Assembly: GCF_001612825.1 (NCBI RefSeq)
Contig: NZ_BDBE01000025.1
Span: 620,001 to 684,000 of the forward strand
From: Nocardia caishijiensis NBRC 108228
Lineage (GTDB): Bacteria > Actinomycetota > Actinomycetes > Mycobacteriales > Mycobacteriaceae
Length of the DNA: 64,000 nt
Direction: 5' to 3'
Made by a program: the position numbers and the translations under genes. Below, piece after piece: positions 26,234 to 33,589 of this stretch; within the stretch, counting starts at the first letter, position 1; the number at the start of each line of letters is the position of its first letter. The notes beneath the pieces are model-generated. The model worked only from the letters and a program-made list of their open reading frames with translations, did not search any database and had not been told where the DNA came from.

Positions 26234-26893
26234 TCAGCCGCGCACCTCGTGCAGAACCTGGGCGTGCAGGGCGTCGGCACGCGCGGCGATGGTCTCCACC
26301 CGCAACAATGCCGCTGCGAAATCGTCACCGAGCGCGGCGGGCAGGGAGGCCACGTTGATCTCGATGTTGAGCTGCGAACTCAGCGCCGCGGCCCGGGCGG
26401 CGTCGGCGGCGGCCCCGATATCGGTGACCACGTTCGGATTGCCGATCGGCAACAGTTCGCCTGCCAGGGACAGGATCTCGTCGGCCTCGTCGACCACGGC
26501 GGCGGGGACTCGGGCGGCCTCGACCAGGGCGGCGTTGATCGCGGCGGTGCGCTCGGCGATCTGGGAATCGGTGTCCTTGGGCAGCTTGTAGGCCGCGCCG
26601 ACGGCGGTGAACGCGGCCGCGTCGGCAGCGGCCAGCGCCAGCGAGCGGGCCCGTGCGGCGTCGGCGGCCTCGATGATCCGGTCGATCACCGGGCGGTTCT
26701 CGGCGTCCTTGGCTCGGGTGGTGTAGCGCGCCACCATCGCGACCAGCGCCGCGGCCTGGGCGACGTGCAGCGCGGCCACCGCGCCACCGCCGGGCGCGGG
26801 CACCTTGGCGGCCAGCTCCGACAGATAGTGCTCCAGGGTCACCGCACCGAAGGAGGGCGCGGTCTGCTGGGGTGACACGGTGGGCTGCGACAC
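26234..26893 (-). CDS. stand-alone cyclodeaminase/cyclohydrolase (FTCD C-domain/FchA type)
   Basis: A 219-residue all-helical protein homologous to the C-terminal half of formiminotransferase-cyclodeaminase and to FchA, the methenyl-THF cyclohydrolase of methylotrophs. Recognisable sequence: LSELAAKVPAPGGGAVAALHVAQAAALVAMVARYT and, near the end, ALSSQLNIEINVASL. No formiminotransferase domain is attached or nearby, and the histidine pathway in this window uses a formimidoylglutamase, so a cyclodeaminase role in histidine breakdown is unlikely. A cyclohydrolase role beside the Lys-less FolD paralogue is attractive. GTG 26893 was chosen (GAAAGG ten bases upstream); upstream in-frame sequence to 27055 is not conserved. 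It is divergent from the F420-type gene. Confidence 0.82.
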   Translation of the reverse strand: MSQPTVSPQQTAPSFGAVTLEHYLSELAAKVPAPGGGAVAALHVAQAAALVAMVARYTTRAKDAENRPVIDRIIEAADAARARSLALAAADAAAFTAVGAAYKLPKDTDSQIAERTAAINAALVEAARVPAAVVDEADEILSLAGELLPIGNPNVVTDIGAAADAARAAALSSQLNIEINVASLPAALGDDFAAALLRVETIAARADALHAQVLHEVRG

Positions 26894-27032
26894 GACTGGA
26901 TGGCCTTTCGACGGGGATTGCTTCGCTCTCAACGCTACCGCGTGCCCACCCGCGCACCCCGCCCGACCAGCGGGTGTACGCACGGACCGACCGGTCGGGT
27001 GCGGCCCTGGGCCCGGGTCTATGTTGGGTGTC

Positions 27033-28070
27033 ATGCGGATCGGATTGAGCATCAACTACTCGGGCGGTTTCAAGGAGGTGGCGGCCGAGGTCGCCGACCT
27101 GGAACGGGCCGGTCTCGACGTCGTCTTCGTGCCGGAGGCGTACTCGTTCGACGCGGTGAGCGCGCTCGGCTTCCTGGCCGCGCGCACCGAACGGGTGCAG
27201 TTGGCCTCGGGCATCCTGCAGCTCTACACCCGGACTCCGAGCCTCACCGCGATGACGGCGGCGGGCCTGGACTTCGTCTCCGACGGCCGGTTCATCCTCG
27301 GCATCGGCGCGTCCGGCCCGCAGGTGATCGAGGGCTTCCACGGTGTGCCCTACGACGCCCCGATCGGACGCACCCGCGAGCTGATCGAGATCTGCCGCAC
27401 GGTGTGGCGCCGCGAGAAGCTCAACTACCAGGGCAAGTACTATCAGATCCCGCTGCCCGCCGAGCGTGGCACCGGCCTGGGCAAAGAGCTCAAGCTCATC
27501 AATCACCCGGTGCGCGAGAACATTCCGGTGCTGTTGGCCGCGCTCGGTCCCAAGAACGTGGAGCTGGCCGCCGAACTCGCCGAGGGCTGGCAGCCGATCT
27601 TCTTCCTGCCGGAGAAGGCGAACGATGTCTGGGGTGACGCGCTGACCGCGGGCAAGGCCAAGCGCGATCCGGCGCTGGGCGACCTCGAGGTGTACGCCGG
27701 TCCCGCGTTGGCGATCGGCGAGAACGTCACGCCGCTGCTGGAGTTCGTCAAGCCGCACCTGGCGCTCTACATCGGCGGCATGGGCGCCAAGGGCAAGAAC
27801 TTCTACCACACCCTGGCCACCAAGTACGGCTACGGCGAGGCCGCCGACCGTATCCAGGAGCTGTACCTGGCCGGTGACAAGCAGGCCGCCGCGGCCGCGG
27901 TGCCCGACGACCTGGTGCGCGACGTGTCGCTGATCGGGCCGGAGGGCTTCGTCAAGGACCGCATCGCCGCCTTCGCCGAGGCCGGGGTCACCACGCTCAA
28001 CGTCACCCCGCTCGCGGAGAACGCGGCGGGCCGGATCAAGCTGATCGAGCAGCTGCGCGGCCTCTGCTGA
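27033..28070 (+). CDS. LLM-class F420-dependent oxidoreductase
   Basis: A luciferase-like TIM-barrel oxidoreductase of 345 aa. The beginning MRIGLSINYSGG, the segment FVPEAYSFDAVSALGFLAA, ILQLYTRTPSLTAMTAAGLD and FILGIGASGPQVIEGFHGV are typical of F420-dependent members close to mycobacterial Rv3520c-like proteins. Such enzymes use reduced deazaflavin F420 on unknown physiological substrates. ATG 27033 gives the conserved N terminus; ATG 27021 would add four residues. The gene is divergent from the cyclohydrolase (140-bp intergenic region) and ends at a strong bidirectional terminator. No pathway can be assigned from context. Confidence 0.9.
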   Translation: MRIGLSINYSGGFKEVAAEVADLERAGLDVVFVPEAYSFDAVSALGFLAARTERVQLASGILQLYTRTPSLTAMTAAGLDFVSDGRFILGIGASGPQVIEGFHGVPYDAPIGRTRELIEICRTVWRREKLNYQGKYYQIPLPAERGTGLGKELKLINHPVRENIPVLLAALGPKNVELAAELAEGWQPIFFLPEKANDVWGDALTAGKAKRDPALGDLEVYAGPALAIGENVTPLLEFVKPHLALYIGGMGAKGKNFYHTLATKYGYGEAADRIQELYLAGDKQAAAAAVPDDLVRDVSLIGPEGFVKDRIAAFAEAGVTTLNVTPLAENAAGRIKLIEQLRGLC

Positions 28071-28082
28071 GCCGCCACGACG

Positions 28083-28124
28083 CGACGCGCCGTATCCCGG
28101 AGACCTCCGGGATACGGCGCGTCG
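28083..28124. terminator. bidirectional hairpin terminator
   Basis: A perfect 19-bp inverted repeat (28083-28101 and 28106-28124; arm CGACGCGCCGTATCCCGGA) with a four-base loop separates the convergent oxidoreductase and STAS genes. On the plus strand it runs into GTGTTTCG. Confidence 0.8.
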
Positions 28125-28136
28125 GTGTTTCGTCCG

Positions 28137-28472
28137 TCAGGACCGCAACGACGCCAGCGCGTCGGCGAGGGTGGTGTGCATGGCGAACACCTGGTCCAGG
28201 CTGGTCATCTTGAGCTGACGGCTGGTCGCGGGCCCGTCGGCGACCACCGCGATGGCGGTGTCGTCGCCCGCGCGCTGGTGCGCGGCGACCAGCGTCGCCA
28301 TGCCCGCCGAGGCGAGGAACCCGACCGCGGTCAGGTCGATCACCAGGGTCGCGGGCTTGTCGGCGAGGATGGCCTCGATCGCGGCGTCGAGGGCGGGCGC
28401 GGTCGCCAGGTCGACCTCACCGGTCACCGTCAGGACCGTGACGCCGTCGTGTACCGCCGTCGTGGTGGTCAT
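28137..28472 (-). CDS. STAS-domain anti-sigma factor antagonist
   Basis: A single-domain STAS protein of 111 aa (RsbV/SpoIIAA type). These proteins bind an anti-sigma kinase and are switched off by phosphorylation of a conserved Ser. That Ser is visible in VIDLTAVGFLASAGMATL (family pattern D-x-S-G/A). Start choice is uncertain: ATG 28472 gives the usual domain length, while GTG 28514 adds 14 unconserved residues. No anti-sigma factor is adjacent, but the stressosome operon at 59-64 kb in this window ends in a phosphatase/kinase fusion that needs such substrates, so a functional link is possible though unproved. Confidence 0.85.
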   Translation of the reverse strand: MTTTTAVHDGVTVLTVTGEVDLATAPALDAAIEAILADKPATLVIDLTAVGFLASAGMATLVAAHQRAGDDTAIAVVADGPATSRQLKMTSLDQVFAMHTTLADALASLRS

Positions 28473-28723
28473 CGTGTCCGTGAGTGGGTACGCGTCTCCG
28501 GGTGTGTTGGTCACCGATCAACAACACACAACTTCGCCCGAATACGCAAGCCGTCGGGGTGATCGTGGTGGCGGCCCGGACGCCCGGGTCCCGGTCGGGA
28601 CCGGGATCGCTCCGGTGATCGGGCTCGGGTGCGGTGCGTCACGATCCTTGCCCCGTGCGCATCGTCGAGGCGGTCGACCGGGGTTGGCCGCACCCGCGCG
28701 CGCGATCGTCGTACTGTGTGGGC

Positions 28724-29203
28724 GTGAACATCGATGTGACGCCGCTACCGGGAATCGGCGTGTGCAAGGACTTTCCGCTGGCGGAGGCCCGCCGCCGGAT
28801 CGGCGTGGTCGAACACCCCGACGGCACTGTCGATCTGGTCGTCTCCCGCGCCGGTGACGCCGAGACGAAGACCTCGATTCCGTTGTCCAGCGCCGAGATC
28901 GGCGTGCTGGCCGGGTTGCTCGGCGCGCCGCAGGTGGTGCAGAAGAAGGCCGACTCGCTCGGTGTCGACGAGCTGTCGACCAGGCAGTTCGCGATCGATC
29001 GCGGCAGCCCCTTCGACGGGCGCCCGTTGCGCGACACGGCCATGCGCACCCGTACCAAGGCCTCGGTGGTCGCGGTGGTCCGGGCAGGGGAGGTGACCCC
29101 GTCCCCGGCAACGGATTTCACCTTCGTCGCCGGTGATCTGGTGGTCGTCGTCGGCACCGGCAAGGGCCTGGAGGCCGCCGGAAAATTGCTCGACGAAGGC
29201 TGA
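28724..29203 (+). CDS. KhtT-like regulatory subunit with C-terminal TrkA_C domain
   Basis: A cytosolic regulatory protein of 159 aa. The N-terminal domain starts with VTPLPGIGVCKDFPL, a pattern shared with the next gene, and residues about 85-155 form a TrkA_C/RCK_C ligand domain (GRPLRDTAMRTRTKASVVAV and DLVVVVGTGKGLE). Such subunits gate CPA2-type K+/H+ antiporters, as KhtT does for KhtU. GTG 28724 is inferred; no convincing ribosome site precedes it. It lies 61 bp upstream of a paralogue that directly adjoins an antiporter, so the two may form alternative or mixed regulatory rings. No second antiporter gene accompanies this copy. Confidence 0.82.
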   Translation: MNIDVTPLPGIGVCKDFPLAEARRRIGVVEHPDGTVDLVVSRAGDAETKTSIPLSSAEIGVLAGLLGAPQVVQKKADSLGVDELSTRQFAIDRGSPFDGRPLRDTAMRTRTKASVVAVVRAGEVTPSPATDFTFVAGDLVVVVGTGKGLEAAGKLLDEG

Positions 29204-29247
29204 CGAGTCCTTGTCGATAGTAAAGAGAAGGTAAGGTATTGCCTAGC

Positions 29248-29266
29248 TGAGGTTAGGTGATCCTAT
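29248..29266 (+). promoter_or_regulatory. possible iron-box (IdeR/DtxR-like) sequence over the start codon
   Basis: TGAGGTTAGGTGATCCTAT matches the DtxR/IdeR consensus (TTAGGTTAGGCTAACCTAA) at 14 of 19 positions and overlaps the ATG at 29265. A weaker related half-site (AGGTAAGGT) occurs at about 29230-29238. The symmetry is imperfect, so this is tentative. Confidence 0.3.
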
Positions 29267-29747
29267 GAATGTTGAAGTCACGTCCCTGCCCGGAATCGGT
29301 GTCAGGAAAGAATTCTCGCTGACCAAGGTGGCTCGGCGCATCGGCGTCGTCGACCACCGCGACGGTGGCACCGATCTGATCTTCACCAAGATCGACGACC
29401 CCGATACCACCGTGCAGGTCCCGCTCTCCGACGGCGAAGCGCGCACGCTCGCCAGCCTGCTCGGTGCCCCGCGACTCGTCGCGCAACTGCAGGAGGAACA
29501 CCGCGATCTCGACGGTGTGAGCACCCGGTCGCTGCCGGTGCTGCCCGATTCGCCCTACGCGGGCCGCCGCCTCGGCGAGACGGAGATGCGGACCCGGACT
29601 CTGGCCTCCATCGTTGCGGTGCTGCGCGCCGGTCAGATCCATCCCTCGCCCGGGCCGGAGTTCGGTTTCCTCGGGGGCGACATGGTCGTCATCGTCGGTA
29701 CGACCACCGGGCTCGACGCTGCCGCTTCGATCCTGTCCGACGGCTGA
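29265..29747 (+). CDS. KhtT-like regulatory subunit of the adjacent CPA2 antiporter
   Basis: A paralogue (160 aa) of the preceding gene. Both share the N-terminal SLPGIGVRKEF pattern, the RRIGVVDHRDG segment and the TrkA_C domain (GRRLGETEMRTRTLASIVAVLRAG; GDMVVIVGTTTGLD). It ends four bases before the start of the antiporter gene, so it is almost certainly the dedicated regulatory subunit (KhtT to KhtU relationship). An iron-box-like sequence overlaps its start codon. Ligand preference (K+, c-di-AMP, NADH, pH) is not readable from the sequence. Confidence 0.87.
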   Translation: MNVEVTSLPGIGVRKEFSLTKVARRIGVVDHRDGGTDLIFTKIDDPDTTVQVPLSDGEARTLASLLGAPRLVAQLQEEHRDLDGVSTRSLPVLPDSPYAGRRLGETEMRTRTLASIVAVLRAGQIHPSPGPEFGFLGGDMVVIVGTTTGLDAAASILSDG

Positions 29748-29751
29748 GCCC

Positions 29752-30951
29752 GTGCAGATCAGTGGAACAACGCTGGCGCTGATCCAGCTGGGGGCTGTGT
29801 TCTTCGGATTGGGTGTGCTCGGGCGCATCGCGGGCCGCATCGGCCTGTCACCCATTCCGCTCTATCTACTCGGGGGTCTGCTCTTCGGCACCGGTGGCCT
29901 GATCGAGCTGCACGAGGTGGAGGAGTTCATCCACCTCGCCAGCGAGATCGGTGTGGTGCTGCTGCTGTTGCTGCTCGGATTGGAATACACCGCAGGTGAA
30001 TTGGTCACCGGCATGCGCAAGTCGTGGATCGCCGGTCTGCTCGACCTGGTTCTCAACGCCACGCCGGGCGTGATCGTCGCGCTGTGGCTTGGACTCGGAC
30101 CGACCGGTGCCATCGCGATGGCGGGCGTCACCTACATCTCCTCGTCGGGAATCGTCGCCAAGGTTCTCAACGACCTGGGCAGGCTGGGTAACCGCGAGAC
30201 GCCGGTGATCCTGTCGATCCTGGTGTTCGAGGATCTGGCGATGGCGATCTACCTGCCGGTGCTCACCGCCGTGCTGGCGGGTGTCGGCTTCATGGCCGGT
30301 CTCACCACCGTCGGCATCGCGCTGGTCGCGGTGACGCTGGTGCTCATCGTCGCGCTGAAGTACGGCCGGTACGTGTCGGCGATCGTGGCCAGCGAGGACC
30401 GCGAGATCTTCCTGCTCAAACTGCTCGGTTCGGCGCTGCTGGTCGCCGGTGTGGCCTCGGCGGTGCAGGTGTCGGCGGCGGTCGGCGCGTTCCTGCTCGG
30501 CATCGCGATCTCGGGGGCGACCGCGCACGAGGCGACCAAGATCCTCGAACCCCTGCGTGACCTGTTCGCCGCCATGTTCTTCGTGCTGTTCGGGTTGAGC
30601 ACCGATCCGGCGACCATTCCGCCGGTCCTCGGCTGGGCGGTCCTGCTGGTCGTGGTCACCACGGCGACGAAGCTCTACACCGGCTGGTGGGCGGCCAAGC
30701 GGGCCGGGGCGTCCCAGCTCGGCCGGGCCCGCGCGGGTGCGGCACTGGTCGCGCGCGGCGAGTTCTCGATCGTCATCGCCGGTCTCGCGGTCGCCGCAGG
30801 TGCGGTGCCCGACAGCTTCGCCGCGCTGGCCACCACGTACGTGCTGTTGATGGCCGTGATGGGGCCGATCGCGGCGCGCGTGGTCGAACCGGTCATGCGG
30901 GCGACGGTCGGGCGCAAGGCGAAAGTCCAGGTCGACCCGAACGCGGAGTGA
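29752..30951 (+). CDS. CPA2-family cation:proton antiporter (KhtU/KefB-like membrane subunit)
   Basis: A polytopic antiporter of 399 aa with about 12-13 helices. Conserved features include LGRIAGRIGLSPIPLYLLGG in the first helices, the unwound-helix segment AGVTYISSSGIVAKVL, the acidic membrane motif VFEDLAMAIYL, VGAFLLGIAISG and RGEFSIVIAGLAVAAG. There is no C-terminal RCK domain; regulation is by the separate subunit encoded immediately upstream. GTG 29752 is the only start consistent with family length. A role in K+ or Na+ efflux and pH homeostasis is likely. It ends at a hairpin shared with the convergent response regulator. Confidence 0.9.
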   Translation: MQISGTTLALIQLGAVFFGLGVLGRIAGRIGLSPIPLYLLGGLLFGTGGLIELHEVEEFIHLASEIGVVLLLLLLGLEYTAGELVTGMRKSWIAGLLDLVLNATPGVIVALWLGLGPTGAIAMAGVTYISSSGIVAKVLNDLGRLGNRETPVILSILVFEDLAMAIYLPVLTAVLAGVGFMAGLTTVGIALVAVTLVLIVALKYGRYVSAIVASEDREIFLLKLLGSALLVAGVASAVQVSAAVGAFLLGIAISGATAHEATKILEPLRDLFAAMFFVLFGLSTDPATIPPVLGWAVLLVVVTTATKLYTGWWAAKRAGASQLGRARAGAALVARGEFSIVIAGLAVAAGAVPDSFAALATTYVLLMAVMGPIAARVVEPVMRATVGRKAKVQVDPNAE

Positions 30952-30975
30952 CCGACCACCGCGGCGGTGGTCACG
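30951..30975. terminator. compact hairpin between convergent antiporter and response regulator genes
   Basis: GACCACCGC (30954-30962) and GCGGTGGTC (30964-30972) form a 9-bp perfect inverted repeat with a one-base centre, so a few inner pairs will open to make the loop. It overlaps the stop of the minus-strand regulator. Confidence 0.45.
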
Positions 30976-31624
30976 GTTCGATCAGGCCCGAGCGGATCGC
31001 GTAGCGGGTCAGGTCGAGCCGGTCGCGCAGACCGAGTTTCTGCAGGATGTTGGCGCGGTGGCGGTCGACGGTCTTCACACTGATGACCAGTTCGGCCGCC
31101 ACCTCCCGCGCGGAATGTCCCTCGGCGATCAGCTTGAGCACCTCCTCCTCGCGGGCGGTCAGGATCGTTTCGGGTAACCGTCCGCCCTGCCTGGCCAGGT
31201 GCAGATAGTCACGGACCAGAGCGGTGATCGCACCCGGATACAGGAACGACTCGCCCCGCATCGTCGCCCGGCAGGCCTCGATGAGGTCACGGTCGGCGAC
31301 CGACTTGAGTACATACCCCGAGGCACCAGCCTTGAGCGACTCGAAGAAGTACTGCTCGTTGTCGTACATCGACAGCATCAGCATGCGGACACCCGGATGC
31401 ACGCGGGTGATCTCGCGGGCCGCCTGGATGCCGGTCATCCTCGGCATCGCGATATCGAGGATCACCAGGTCGACGGTGTCGGCGGCGAGGGCGGTCACCG
31501 CGTCGTAGCCGTTGGCCGCCTCGGCGACCACGGTGAGGTCGGGTTCGTTGTCGAGGATCAGCCGCAGGCCGCTGCGGACCAGGGCGTGGTCGTCGGCAAG
31601 CAGGATCCGGGTCGGCGCGCTCAT
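30971..31624 (-). CDS. NarL/FixJ-family response regulator
   Basis: A 217-residue regulator. The receiver domain shows ILLADDHALVRSGLRLIL, the phospho-acceptor Asp in LVILDIAMPRMTGIQAA and Lys in GASGYVLKSVADRDL. The LuxR-type helix-turn-helix at the C terminus has LTAREEEVLKLIAEGHSARE and SVKTVDRHRANILQKL. ATG 31624 overlaps the stop of the kinase gene (31621-31624), so the pair is co-translated and cognate. The surrounding ion transporters and CBS/RCK-type sensors suggest an envelope or ion-stress regulon, but no target can be named. Confidence 0.94.
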   Translation of the reverse strand: MSAPTRILLADDHALVRSGLRLILDNEPDLTVVAEAANGYDAVTALAADTVDLVILDIAMPRMTGIQAAREITRVHPGVRMLMLSMYDNEQYFFESLKAGASGYVLKSVADRDLIEACRATMRGESFLYPGAITALVRDYLHLARQGGRLPETILTAREEEVLKLIAEGHSAREVAAELVISVKTVDRHRANILQKLGLRDRLDLTRYAIRSGLIEP

Positions 31625-32637
31625 ACGGGTTCCTCCACGCGTGCTCGTCGCCGTGCCGGGACGACCAGTTCGACGGTGGTGCCGCCCGTCTCCGGCGAGG
31701 TGATGGTGAGCGTCGCGTCGACGAGCATGGCGCGTTCGCGCATCCCTCGGATGCCCGCGCCTTCGGTCGCCACTCCGCCTCGGCCGTCGTCGCGGACCCG
31801 GAGGACGACGGTGTCGCCCCGGTCGACGAGCCGCAGGCTCACCTCGCTCGCACCCGCGTGGCGCAGCACGTTCGTCAGGCTCTCCTGGGCGATCCGGTAG
31901 CAGACCAACTCGACGTCGGGATCGAGCCTGCTGATCGACGGGTCGACCTCGCGATGCACGGAAATGCCAGCGCTGCGCGTGAATTCGTGACACAGCGCGG
32001 TGACGGCACTGTGCAATCCGAGGTCGTCGAGCACATCGGGGCGCAGTCGTGACGCGATCCCGCGCACCTCCTCGAGACATCCGCGTACCGTTTCCCGCGC
32101 GTCGGCCACCTCGTCGCGCAAGCCCTCCGGCGCCCGGTCGACGACCCGCTTCAGCCGCAGCAACGCCACTGTCAGGCTCTGGCCGATCTCGTCGTGCAGT
32201 TCGCGCGCGATCCGCTGACGTTCGCCTTCCTGGGCGGCGAGCGCCATGGCACCGGCCGCCGATCGTTCGGTCTCGAGCCGGTCGAGCATCGCGTTGAAGG
32301 TCTCGATCAGGCGGTGGAAGTCGCCGCTTGCCCGCCGGTCGAACCGCGCCGCGCGCCGAGGGGGATCGACCCGGCGCATGGCTCCGACCAGTTCATCGAG
32401 CGGGGCCAGGCTGGTGCGCAGGGCCACGGCGTTGGCGGTCAGGATCACCGCGAGCCCGATCACCAGCACCGGCACCTCGGTCAGCCGCAGACGCGCCGAC
32501 ACGGTCGCGGGTGAGAGCGCGAGGATCAGGGTGCCGAGGGTGAAGACGACACCGTTGAGCAGGCAGATCCGCCAGAACAGCGCCGTCACCGGCGTGCGCC
32601 GCACCCGTCCTGCCCCCATCCCTGCGAGAGGCTTCAT
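31621..32637 (-). CDS. NarX/DegS-type sensor histidine kinase (HisKA_3)
   Basis: A kinase of about 338 aa. Two membrane helices ([20 protein letters not shown] and [19 protein letters not shown]) flank a short loop, then HAMP, then HisKA_3 with the phospho-acceptor His in [18 protein letters not shown]. The catalytic domain has [17 protein letters not shown] and RDDGRGG. The start is uncertain among ATGs at 32649, 32637 and 32619; 32637 is used. It is cognate to the NarL-type regulator that follows with a four-base overlap. It is divergent from the orphan regulatory-domain gene at 32817. Confidence 0.9.
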   Translation of the reverse strand: MKPLAGMGAGRVRRTPVTALFWRICLLNGVVFTLGTLILALSPATVSARLRLTEVPVLVIGLAVILTANAVALRTSLAPLDELVGAMRRVDPPRRAARFDRRASGDFHRLIETFNAMLDRLETERSAAGAMALAAQEGERQRIARELHDEIGQSLTVALLRLKRVVDRAPEGLRDEVADARETVRGCLEEVRGIASRLRPDVLDDLGLHSAVTALCHEFTRSAGISVHREVDPSISRLDPDVELVCYRIAQESLTNVLRHAGASEVSLRLVDRGDTVVLRVRDDGRGGVATEGAGIRGMRERAMLVDATLTITSPETGGTTVELVVPARRRARVEEPV

Positions 32638-32816
32638 AGCACCCAGCATGCTGACGGGCCGCTGTTCTGTCCATGGGGTGCGACACCCATCTCGGTGCCC
32701 GCGCACCCCGCGCCTCGGTGTCCGAAATGGGTGCGGGCGCCGATGGTCGCCGGGGCGGCCCGACACCAGACTCGAATCCGGACGCACTCGACCGCGCCAG
32801 GGGAAGGACCGCCCGG

Positions 32817-33092
32817 ATGGACACCGACCGAACACCGATCCCCGGAACCGGGGTGCTGCACCACTTCCGCACCGGCGGCGGTATCGACTTCGCACTGCTC
32901 ACCGAAGCCGCGGGCAGACGGCGGCTGCTGGCCTACGCCCCCGGCAGCGACGAACCGAGCATCGACATCGCCCTGGAACCCGACGAAGCCGATCAGGTGG
33001 CCGAGTTGATGCACACCGGCCACCTCGCCGAGCGGCTGACCCGGCTCGAGCAGCGGGTCGAGCGGCTCGCCGGACAGCGGGCCGAGCCGTGA
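32817..33092 (+). CDS. orphan KhtT-like N-terminal domain protein (91 aa)
   Basis: A short protein that resembles only the N-terminal half of the two KhtT-like subunits at 28724 and 29265: it opens with [18 protein letters not shown] and has the equivalent [16 protein letters not shown] segment, but the TrkA_C ligand domain is absent. It ends in a basic/acidic helical tail ([18 protein letters not shown]) that could form a coiled coil. GGGAAGGA lies eight bases before ATG 32817. Its stop overlaps a GTG of the downstream CBS gene, so the two are probably one functional unit, with the CBS protein possibly supplying the ligand sensor. Confidence 0.75.
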   Translation: MDTDRTPIPGTGVLHHFRTGGGIDFALLTEAAGRRRLLAYAPGSDEPSIDIALEPDEADQVAELMHTGHLAERLTRLEQRVERLAGQRAEP

Positions 33093-33121
33093 GTACCGCC
33101 GAATCCACCCGGAGCCGAACC

Positions 33122-33580
33122 ATGCGCGCACGCGATATCGCGATGAACCTGCCGACCGTTCGCACCACCGACCCGGTGGCCCGCGCGGTGCGGGTGATGG
33201 TCGTCAACCGGCTGCCCGGCCTGGTCGTGGTCGACGCCGAGGACCGGCCGGTGGCCGTGCTGCCGGGCACGCAGGTGCTGCGCCTGGCCATCCCCGCGTC
33301 GTATCAGGACGACACCACCCTGGTCCGCACCATCGACGAGGTGCACGCCGACCTGTTCTGGCAGGAACCCGGCAGCCTCACCGTCGGCGACTGCCTGGCC
33401 GACGGCGCACCGCGACCGGCCACCGTCACCCCGGACGCCACCCTGCTCGAGATCGCGATCCTGATGGCGCGCAAACACAGTCCGCTCATCGCGGTCGTCG
33501 ACCGGGCCCGCACCCTGTGCGGGGCGATCACTCTGGAACGGTTGCTCACCAGCCTCGCCCTCGCCGGTCCCGGCGACTGA
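33122..33580 (+). CDS. tandem CBS-domain protein
   Basis: A 152-residue cytosolic protein made of two CBS domains, starting [19 protein letters not shown] and ending with a second repeat ([30 protein letters not shown]). CBS pairs bind adenine nucleotides and regulate transporters or enzymes. ATG 33122 has GGAG seven bases upstream and gives the canonical beginning; GTG 33089, which overlaps the previous stop, would add 11 residues. It lies between an orphan antiporter-regulatory domain and an ArsB/NhaD permease whose start is 10 bp downstream, so regulation of that permease is a reasonable guess. Confidence 0.85.
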   Translation: MRARDIAMNLPTVRTTDPVARAVRVMVVNRLPGLVVVDAEDRPVAVLPGTQVLRLAIPASYQDDTTLVRTIDEVHADLFWQEPGSLTVGDCLADGAPRPATVTPDATLLEIAILMARKHSPLIAVVDRARTLCGAITLERLLTSLALAGPGD

Positions 33581-33589
33581 TCGGCGCCG

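Noticed and set aside
26234..26893. Cyclodeaminase of the histidine pathway
   Set aside because: The window contains formimidoylglutamase HutG and no formiminotransferase domain, so formimino-THF is not expected from this pathway.
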